Below are positions 58,561 through 64,000 of a stretch of DNA of 64,000 nucleotides, one piece after another (the stretch's first letter is position 1; every line of letters starts with the position of its first letter). This stretch comes from Mycolicibacterium rutilum (GTDB lineage Bacteria; Actinomycetota; Actinomycetes; Mycobacteriales; Mycobacteriaceae), in assembly GCF_900108565.1 (NCBI RefSeq), contig NZ_LT629971.1:1860001-1924000 (forward strand). Reading direction: 5' to 3'. A program made the translations under genes and the position numbers. Below the pieces are notes generated by a model, which searched no databases, was not told the origin of the DNA, and saw only the letters and a list, made by a program, of their open reading frames with translations.

Positions 58561-59547
58561 ATGACGCGGTTCGGTTACACCCTGATGACGGAGCAGAGCG
58601 GGCCTAAAGAGCTTGTCCGTTATGCGGTTTCGGCGGAACAAGCGGGTTTCGACTTCGAGGTCTCCTCCGACCACTACTTCCCGTGGCTGTCGTCTCAGGG
58701 CCACGCGGGCTATGCCTGGTCGATGCTCGGCGCCGTCGCACACGCCACCGAACGCGTCGAACTGTTCACCTATGTGACCTGCCCGACGATGCGCTACCAC
58801 CCGGCCATCGTCGCGCAGAAGGCCGCCACCATGCAGATCCTCGCCGACGGCCGGTTCACGCTCGGCCTCGGCAGCGGGGAGAACCTCAACGAGCACGTGG
58901 TCGGCAAACGCTGGCCGACCGTCGCGCGCCGGCAGGACATGCTGCGCGAGGCGATCCAGATCATCCGCGAACTGTTCACCGGCGAACTCGTCGACCGGAA
59001 GGGCGAGTACTTCGAGGTGGACTCGGCGCGGCTGTGGGACCTGCCCGAGACACCGGTCGCCATCGCCACCGCGGTCTCCGGTGAGCGTTCGGTCGAGACG
59101 TTCGCGCCGCTGTCCGATCACCTGATCGCCGTGCAACCGGACAAGAGTCTCGTCGATGCCTGGCACGACGCCCGGCGGGCCACCGGGCTGCCCGGCGATG
59201 TGCGCGTCGTCGGCCAGATCCCGATCTGCTGGGACACCGACCGCGACGCCGCCGTGGCGCGGGCGCACGACCAGTTCCGCTGGTTCTCCGGCGGCTGGGC
59301 GGTCAACTCCGACCTGCCGACCACCGCGGGCTTCGACGGGGCCACCCAGTACGTGCGCCCCGAGGATGTCGCGGAGTCCATTCCGTGCGGCCCGGACCTC
59401 GACGCGATCGTCGAGGCGGTCAGCGCGTACTGGGAGGCCGGGTTCACCGACATCGCGCTGGTGCAGATCGGCGACGAAGGCCAGGAGCAGTTCCTCAAGG
59501 AAGCAGCGACGCCGCTGCTGGACAAGCTGCGCAGCGCAGCCAATTAG
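58561..59547 (+). CDS. F420-dependent LLM-class oxidoreductase (TIGR03557-like)
   Basis: 328 residues in the luciferase-like barrel: FGYTLMTEQSGPKELVRYAVSAEQAGFDFEVSSDHYFPWLSSQGHAGYAWSMLGAV is the signature N-terminus of this F420-dependent group near glucose-6-phosphate dehydrogenase Fgd. RYHPAIVAQKAATMQILADGRFTLGLGSGENLNEH follows. The coenzyme is likely F420; the hydride partner is unknown. A small acidic protein gene follows after 12 bases. Confidence 0.92.
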   Translation: MTRFGYTLMTEQSGPKELVRYAVSAEQAGFDFEVSSDHYFPWLSSQGHAGYAWSMLGAVAHATERVELFTYVTCPTMRYHPAIVAQKAATMQILADGRFTLGLGSGENLNEHVVGKRWPTVARRQDMLREAIQIIRELFTGELVDRKGEYFEVDSARLWDLPETPVAIATAVSGERSVETFAPLSDHLIAVQPDKSLVDAWHDARRATGLPGDVRVVGQIPICWDTDRDAAVARAHDQFRWFSGGWAVNSDLPTTAGFDGATQYVRPEDVAESIPCGPDLDAIVEAVSAYWEAGFTDIALVQIGDEGQEQFLKEAATPLLDKLRSAAN

Positions 59548-59559
59548 AAGGGACCAGGG

Positions 59560-59721
59560 ATGCCCACCGGTAAAGGGATCTACGACGACGACGACGCCGA
59601 CGAGCGCGCCAAGAAGAAGGCGCAGCGCACCGGGCCGACGGACGAAGGCGGCGACGGCGGCATGGCGACCCGGGAGAACGCGCCGGACGTCGCCGAGTCC
59701 GGCGGCGAACCCACCGCCTAG
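59560..59721 (+). CDS. Small acidic protein, 53 aa
   Basis: ATG 59560 with GAAGGGA upstream opens a 54-codon frame reading MPTGKGIYDDDDADERAKKK, then QRTGPTDEGGDGGMATRENAPDVAESGGEPTA. Charged, low-complexity and probably disordered. It follows the F420 oxidoreductase gene by 12 bases and ends overlapping the convergent gene by four. Short acidic/lysine proteins of this kind occur widely in mycobacteria; no function known. Confidence 0.65.
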   Translation: MPTGKGIYDDDDADERAKKKAQRTGPTDEGGDGGMATRENAPDVAESGGEPTA

Positions 59722-60452
59722 GTGTCGGGGCCCTCGCCCCGGCCTTCACGGCTGCGCCGGTACGCCGAGCGACGGAAGTCGCCGAGCCAGCGCGGCGCGA
59801 GCTCGACCTCCGGATCGCTGTGCATGGCCGGGTCGAACGCGATGTCGTCGGTGCTGGGGTCGACGTGGCGCAGCGTCAACCGCGCGAGCGGACGGAACCC
59901 GCCGGTCGGCGGGGCCTGCTCGATGGTGAACACGACACCGTCCGCGGAGATCGCCTCTTCGACGGCCGCCAGGGACAGGCCCGGTCCGTCCACGCCGGAC
60001 GCCAGCCGGGCCCGGACCCACCACAGCCGGTTGTGATAGCGCAGCGGCATCAGGCTGGAGAACGTCGCGCCCGTCCACGAGGCGGTCGGCGCCAGCCCGA
60101 TGCGGCTGCCGGCGAGCGTCGACGCCAACAGCACGTCCCACGGGCCGCACGACCGCAGATCCGGTGGCGGCGGGATGCGAAACGCCAGGCCGGCGACATC
60201 CGGGGCGGCGCCCGGCAGCCCGACACCCTTGGAGACGCGGGCGATGACGTCGCAGGACTGCATGGGCAGCCCCTCGTCCTCGGGAGCGACCCGCTCGAGG
60301 ATTCCCTCGGCCATCACCCCCGAGGGATGGAACAGCCGGCGGTTGCGAAGGGCGGCGCCGAAACGGATCGGCAGCGCGGCGATGTCTGAGGCTTGCACGA
60401 AAGCTGGGTGCCCGCCGGATGGCCTGGTAAAACGGCCGCTCGCGTTTAACAC
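59718..60452 (-). CDS. Conserved protein with catalase-like pattern (often annotated phosphodiesterase)
   Basis: 244 residues, no signal peptide. The segment RLFHPSGVMAEGILERV, then VIARVSKGVGLPGAAPDVAGLAFRIP, aligns by eye with the catalase core (HA-x-G-x-x-x-x-G ... RFS-x-x-x-G ... D-x-RGFA-x-K). The heme Tyr and C-terminal catalase parts are not recognisable, so activity cannot be claimed. Such mycobacterial proteins are sometimes labelled phosphodiesterase without evidence I can see here. GTG 60452 is the start; it converges with the small acidic gene. Confidence 0.7.
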   Translation of the reverse strand: MLNASGRFTRPSGGHPAFVQASDIAALPIRFGAALRNRRLFHPSGVMAEGILERVAPEDEGLPMQSCDVIARVSKGVGLPGAAPDVAGLAFRIPPPPDLRSCGPWDVLLASTLAGSRIGLAPTASWTGATFSSLMPLRYHNRLWWVRARLASGVDGPGLSLAAVEEAISADGVVFTIEQAPPTGGFRPLARLTLRHVDPSTDDIAFDPAMHSDPEVELAPRWLGDFRRSAYRRSREGRGEGPDT

Positions 60453-60532
60453 CGCCGAGACAGGGCATTAATCCGAGGCAGTGCTGCGCCGCATCAGGCT
60501 GCTGCAGCCCAGGATTTTGTCGAAAGGCCGAT

Positions 60533-61228
60533 GTGACAACCGCATACACCGATGTCCGCGATCCGGTTATCGCCGACCAGGGCGTTTACGTACCGCAAGA
60601 AGATTCGCGACTGCTCATCGATGTCATGGACAGCGCCGCACTGGCGCGCGGTCGGCACGTCGTCGACCTGTGCACCGGAAGCGGCGTCGTCGCCATCGGC
60701 GCCGCAGCGCAGGGCGCCGCATCCGTGACGGCGTTCGACATCTGCCCCAAGGCCGTGCGCTGCGCGCGGTCCAACGCGCTCGCCGCGGGCGTCGACGTCG
60801 ACGTGCATCGCGGGTCCTGGGCCAGGGCAGTCGAATTCGGCCCGTTCGACCTGGTGACCTGTAACCCGCCGTATGTGCCGCACGATCCGTCCGCCGACTG
60901 CGAGCCGCTGCCGGACTATGTGGGTCCCCCACGCGCCTGGGACGCCGGCTACGACGGCCGCCTGGTGCTCGACCCGCTGTGCGAGGCGGTGCCGCAGATG
61001 CTCGCCCATGGTGGTTCGCTGCTGTTGGTGCAGTCGGAGTTCGCCGATCCGCGGCAGACGCTGGGCGCACTCGCCAGCTGCGGACTCGACGCTGAAATTG
61101 TTGCCCGCCAATGGATTCCGTTCGGTCCGGTGCTGAGCGCACGCGCCGAGTGGCTGGAGGAGACGGGCCGTCTGGAGCCCGGCCGCCGCGAGGAGGAACT
61201 GCTGGTGATCCGGGCGGACAAGCCGTGA
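60533..61228 (+). CDS. HemK/PrmC-like methyltransferase
   Basis: 231 residues. QGVYVPQEDSRLL precedes SAM motif I (HVVDLCTGSGVVAIGAAAQG), acidic motif VTAFDICPKAVRCARSNA, and the diagnostic NPPYVP motif that holds the target glutamine or adenine amide. The N-terminal helical domain of PrmC is absent, so it is closer to the short HemK2/Mtq2-like or YfiC type. The target is not known. GTG 60533 has GAAAGG upstream. Its stop overlaps the CDGSH gene start. Confidence 0.9.
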   Translation: MTTAYTDVRDPVIADQGVYVPQEDSRLLIDVMDSAALARGRHVVDLCTGSGVVAIGAAAQGAASVTAFDICPKAVRCARSNALAAGVDVDVHRGSWARAVEFGPFDLVTCNPPYVPHDPSADCEPLPDYVGPPRAWDAGYDGRLVLDPLCEAVPQMLAHGGSLLLVQSEFADPRQTLGALASCGLDAEIVARQWIPFGPVLSARAEWLEETGRLEPGRREEELLVIRADKP

Positions 61229-61452
61229 CCGACGCCGAACCGCGCACCGTGCGGGTCGTGCCGAACGGCCCGCTGATGGTGCAGGGCCCGGTGCGCATCG
61301 AGATGCCCGACGGCAGCGTCGTGTCCTCGGACCGCTTCATGGTGGCCATCTGCACCTGCCGGCGCAGCAAGGATTACCCGATGTGCGACACCAGCCACCG
61401 GTGCCGCTCCCGGGTGCCGTCCCAGAAGGCGTCAGCCGAGCGGTCGGCGTAG
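61225..61452 (+). CDS. CDGSH iron-sulfur domain protein, 75 aa
   Basis: Minimal CDGSH protein: CTCRRSKDYPMCDTSH supplies the Cys-x-Cys, third Cys and His that bind a 2Fe-2S cluster. Preceded by a short strand-rich part (RVVPNGPLMVQGPVRIEMPDGS). GTG 61225 overlaps the methyltransferase stop by four bases (GTGA). Likely an electron or cluster carrier, cytosolic. It overlaps the convergent iron enzyme gene by 21 bases. Confidence 0.88.
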   Translation: MTDAEPRTVRVVPNGPLMVQGPVRIEMPDGSVVSSDRFMVAICTCRRSKDYPMCDTSHRCRSRVPSQKASAERSA

Positions 61453-62457
61453 CGACGACCGGTTCTCGGTCCAGCACGCCATCACGTGGTCGGCCAACCG
61501 GTCCTCGACCACGTCGCGGGCGCGGATACCGAACACCACATCGCGGTCCAGGTGCGGCTCCCTGGCGACCAGGTCGCCCACCACGTCGGTGCGCACCACC
61601 TGCTCGTGCACGGCATCGGCGACGACGTGCTCCTGGTAGAACGCGACGCACGTGTCGGGAGCGCCGAGGCGCTTGAGCCCCTCGACCAGCCGGCGCGACC
61701 CGGGCGAGGACGTGATCTCCGTCGACGCGAAGTGCCCGATCGATGCGCCGCGCAGCTCGCGGTGCAGACCGAACAGCGACATCAGGTTGACCGACGCCAG
61801 CGCGTCGGCGGGCACGTTGTCGAGATAGCGCAGATACGTCGAGTCCAGCCCGGCGGCGTCCATCAACTGTGCGTACAGGTGCTGGTGCACGTGATCGCCG
61901 CGCCCGCCGCCGAATTCGTCGAACTCGACCGCGACGAACGCGGCCTTCGACTGCCCGGACAGGCGGGGGATCGTGAACGCGTGCGGGTCGCCCTCCTTGA
62001 GGTGGTACACCGAGCGGTGCACGAAGTACTCGACCATCTGCTCCCAGGTGCCCTTGTCGCGCAGGTAGTAGGAGGGACCCTCACCGTCGACGGGCTCGAC
62101 CGAGAGCTTCTCCATCTCGGCCTCGGCGGTCTCGTCCTCGCCGATCTCGCCGACATCGTGGCGCACCGCGCTCAGGAACGCCTCCTCGAAGCGTCCGCGC
62201 AGGTGCAGCAGCGCCGGGTTCCACTCCCATCGCGGATTCACTCCGGCAAAACCGCGGTAATGCAGTTCATAGCAGATGTAGAGGGCAAGCTGAAGGTCGA
62301 GGCCGTAGGGGTCGGCCTCGCACATCGGAACATCGATCGGCCGCACGTGCAGTGCGGGCCGACCTCGCTGAAGGAGGTCGATTATCGCGGCGGACAGCGG
62401 CCCGACGGCCTTCGGCAGCGCAGGTTCGACAAGCGTCGACGGAAGAGTCACGCCCAT
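61432..62457 (-). CDS. Iron-containing redox enzyme family (heme-oxygenase-like fold)
   Basis: About 341 residues, mainly helical. LQLALYICYELHYRGFAGVNPRWEWNP carries the Glu/His set of the family; further metal-site candidates are FVHRSVYHLKEGDPHAFTIPRLSG, FVAVEFDEFGGGRGDHVHQHLYAQLM and FYQEHVVADAVHEQVVRTDVV. Members are diiron oxygenases or oxidases of the HO-like superfamily. ATG 62457 (MGVTLPSTLVEPALPK) is chosen; GTG 62517 is an alternative. The adjacent convergent CDGSH protein could supply electrons; this is inference. Confidence 0.87.
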   Translation of the reverse strand: MGVTLPSTLVEPALPKAVGPLSAAIIDLLQRGRPALHVRPIDVPMCEADPYGLDLQLALYICYELHYRGFAGVNPRWEWNPALLHLRGRFEEAFLSAVRHDVGEIGEDETAEAEMEKLSVEPVDGEGPSYYLRDKGTWEQMVEYFVHRSVYHLKEGDPHAFTIPRLSGQSKAAFVAVEFDEFGGGRGDHVHQHLYAQLMDAAGLDSTYLRYLDNVPADALASVNLMSLFGLHRELRGASIGHFASTEITSSPGSRRLVEGLKRLGAPDTCVAFYQEHVVADAVHEQVVRTDVVGDLVAREPHLDRDVVFGIRARDVVEDRLADHVMACWTENRSSLRRPLG

Positions 62458-62590
62458 GCGATACCCGAGTCCGGGCCGGTCAAACACGTATGCCCCGGTC
62501 AGGGCGCGGACGTGCACGAATGCGGCTTGTTTGGATTTAAAGTAGGAGGGGTAATTCGCCTACAACGTCGTGGGCCGAGGGGGCGATGAC

Positions 62591-62836
62591 ATGTTCACCG
62601 TTGAACTTCTGATGAGTCTGTACCTGTGTGGTTGGGCGATTGTGTCGCTCGGCCTCTACTTCGCAGGTCGGCGATTCGCGGTGACCGGTGCCGCCGCCGA
62701 GCACCCGGTTCTGCTCAGCCTGGCCGGCGGCATGGTGTGGCCGCTGGTCGTCATCGGGGTCATCGAGATGAGTTCGGTGGTGGTCTACACGAAGGTGCAG
62801 AACAAGCCCGGTCCGGGCGTCGGCATTCTCGCTTGA
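62591..62836 (+). CDS. Small membrane protein, 81 aa
   Basis: Two predicted membrane helices (LLMSLYLCGWAIVSLGLYFAG and HPVLLSLAGGMVWPLVVIGVIEM) in 81 residues. ATG 62591 has GAGGGGG about eight bases upstream; GTG 62570 is possible. No family recognised. It is divergent from the iron enzyme gene. Confidence 0.72.
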   Translation: MFTVELLMSLYLCGWAIVSLGLYFAGRRFAVTGAAAEHPVLLSLAGGMVWPLVVIGVIEMSSVVVYTKVQNKPGPGVGILA

Positions 62837-62888
62837 TTCCACCGCCTCACCGCTGGCCGATCGCGCGGCCGGTTGCAGAATAGGGGTC

Positions 62889-63680
62889 ATGAGCTACGAG
62901 TGGCTGGGCCGGGTCGCAGTGGTGGACCTGGAGGCGGCGTGCGCACTCTTCGGCTACGACATGCTGCCGGCGCCGCTGGGACGCAGCCGGCCGGTCGGGT
63001 CTGTCTGGCTGCTCACCAGAGACGTCGCCCCGATCGAGGATCGGCTACACGACGGGGATCTGCGCGGCGTTCGTGCATGGGTGGAATCCGTTGTGCGCGC
63101 TGACGTTCACGTCGAATGCACGGTTCACCGCTTCGAGGACGACGGTCCGGATCTTCGGGTGCACGGCCTGCGTGCGGGAGAGTCGTGCTTCATCGGGGTG
63201 CAGACCAGGGATGCCGACGGTGTCGACGTCGTCGACATTCACGGCGTCTCCGCGGGAGCGTTGGCCGCGGCGGTCGTGGACGCGGTCGGGTTGACCGGTG
63301 CCGGTGTCCGCCAACGCATCGCGGTGCCCGGCAGCGGGGATCGTCTCCCGGACACACCCGAGTTGCTCGACGAATACGACGATTTCGGCTTCCTGATCCC
63401 GGGCGCCGAGGTTGCGGCGGTGCCCGTCGTCGAGAGCGGTGACGTGACGGCGACCGGGACGGTGCGGGCGCGGTGCGATCCGGCACGATACTGGGGCGCG
63501 GATGCCGACCGACGGGTCCTGCAGTGGGTGCAGGTCGACGGCGACGGGGATTATCTGTACGAACCCGGCGACTCGGGATACGCCGAACCCGTCGACGCCG
63601 AGACGTTGACCTCCTACCTCGACGGCCTGATCGCCGACGAACTCGACGTCGTGCAGCGCTATTCCGCGACGCAGCCCTGA
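62889..63680 (+). CDS. EspG-like ESX secretion-associated protein (orphan)
   Basis: 263 residues without signal or membrane helix. The pattern resembles EspG, the cytosolic chaperone of PE/PPE substrates of ESX systems: a DLEAACALFGYDMLPAPLG opening, a central beta-sheet (VECTVHRFEDDGPDLRVHGLRAGESCFIGVQTRD) and a helix ending QRIAVPG. The acidic C-terminal third (GDGDYLYEPGDSGYAEPVDAETLTSYLDGL) extends the fold. No ESX, PE or PPE genes are in the window, so it is an orphan or diverged copy. Assignment is by pattern only. Confidence 0.65.
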   Translation: MSYEWLGRVAVVDLEAACALFGYDMLPAPLGRSRPVGSVWLLTRDVAPIEDRLHDGDLRGVRAWVESVVRADVHVECTVHRFEDDGPDLRVHGLRAGESCFIGVQTRDADGVDVVDIHGVSAGALAAAVVDAVGLTGAGVRQRIAVPGSGDRLPDTPELLDEYDDFGFLIPGAEVAAVPVVESGDVTATGTVRARCDPARYWGADADRRVLQWVQVDGDGDYLYEPGDSGYAEPVDAETLTSYLDGLIADELDVVQRYSATQP

Positions 63681-64000
63681 CCGAGGCGCTGCAGGGCGCG
63701 GCCGTCGCCGAGCTCGTCACGGTGTTGCGGGTGGCGCCAGTAGAAGCGCACCCATTCCCGCAGCGCCGCAACGTCTCCGGTGATGGCGTCGGCGATCAGC
63801 ACCGCGGTGCGGCCCTTCGGCAACGCGAACACGATCACTTCGTTGAACGGCTTGCCGCCCTTGGCGGGGTGGTCCGTGATGTCCTCGATCTCGTCCCAGG
63901 TGCCGCGGCGCAGTGTGCCCCACTGGCCGTTCCACACCTCGAAGCCGGCCGGGTCGACGCGCAGATGGCCGCCGCCGCCGTGTCTGGCCATCCGGTACAG
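63659..64000 (-). CDS. Hypothetical protein, 3' part only (cut by window end)
   Basis: The minus-strand frame is open to the window edge, so the start may lie beyond 64000; an internal ATG at 63991 would give 110 residues. Visible sequence is beta-rich: RVDPAGFEVWNGQWGTLRRGTWDEIEDITDHPAKGGKPFNEVIVFAL, which resembles a PH-like domain, then a helical end. Unknown function. It overlaps the EspG-like gene by 22 bases. Confidence 0.65.
   Translation of the reverse strand: MYRMARHGGGGHLRVDPAGFEVWNGQWGTLRRGTWDEIEDITDHPAKGGKPFNEVIVFALPKGRTAVLIADAITGDVAALREWVRFYWRHPQHRDELGDGRALQRLGQGCVAE

Overview
The window reads as chromosome of a rapid-growing mycobacterium (Mycolicibacterium-type). The evidence is very high G+C, frequent GTG/TTG starts, and a gene order that matches, in inverted orientation, the Mycobacterium tuberculosis stretch around Rv3718c to Rv3688c (Rv equivalents given from memory of that map). 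The complete ergothioneine operon, the MurT/GatD pair and F420-dependent and EspG-like proteins fit the same group. No rRNA, tRNA, CRISPR array, prophage or insertion sequence was seen.

Region 1 (171-8835) is core: an SRPBCC protein, cell-wall amidase Ami1, YbaB, RecR, a small conserved protein, a DUF559 protein, the MurT/GatD lipid II amidation enzymes, a DnaQ-like exonuclease and LeuA. In front of leuA lies a compact leucine-attenuator candidate: promoter, leaderless leader peptide with three consecutive Leu codons, and a strong hairpin.

Region 2 (8995-16419) is an accessory nitrogen cluster on the minus strand: ammonium transporter, glutamine-synthetase-like ligase, three proteins that are separate glutamate-synthase domains (class II amidotransferase, GXGXG, FMN domain), a sarcosine-oxidase-like flavoprotein and an XRE-cupin regulator. 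It resembles the gamma-glutamylmethylamide/N-methylglutamate route for amines, but the terminal dehydrogenase is replaced by one flavoprotein. This is the strongest candidate for an incompletely described system.

Region 3 (16551-31358) holds an Ntn hydrolase, ask-asd, a DUF4185 secreted protein behind a 17-bp perfect inverted repeat, a DUF417/ECF sigma/zinc anti-sigma operon, an MpaB-type oxygenase, Ohr, an Rv3705c-like secreted protein, and egtABCDE with every junction overlapping.

Region 4 (31361-50826) is mixed and mostly accessory: a lipoprotein, a 1313-residue secreted beta-propeller/repeat/glycoside-hydrolase protein, a GCS2-family ligase, an MBL hydrolase, catalase, an acyltransferase, a methyltransferase, glpK, an aldo/keto reductase, and three regulators (two PadR, one TetR) each next to a clear palindromic operator. 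The TetR gene faces a DUF998 membrane gene that is broken by one base in a G6 run.

Region 5 (50828-64000) returns to core: RDD and SpoIIM membrane proteins, the MoxR/DUF58/DUF4350/DUF4129 operon, YqeY, an F420-dependent oxidoreductase, a 53-residue acidic protein missed by long-frame criteria, a possible catalase-fold protein, a coupled HemK-like methyltransferase plus CDGSH Fe-S protein facing an iron-containing redox enzyme, a small membrane protein, an orphan EspG-like protein and a gene cut by the window edge.
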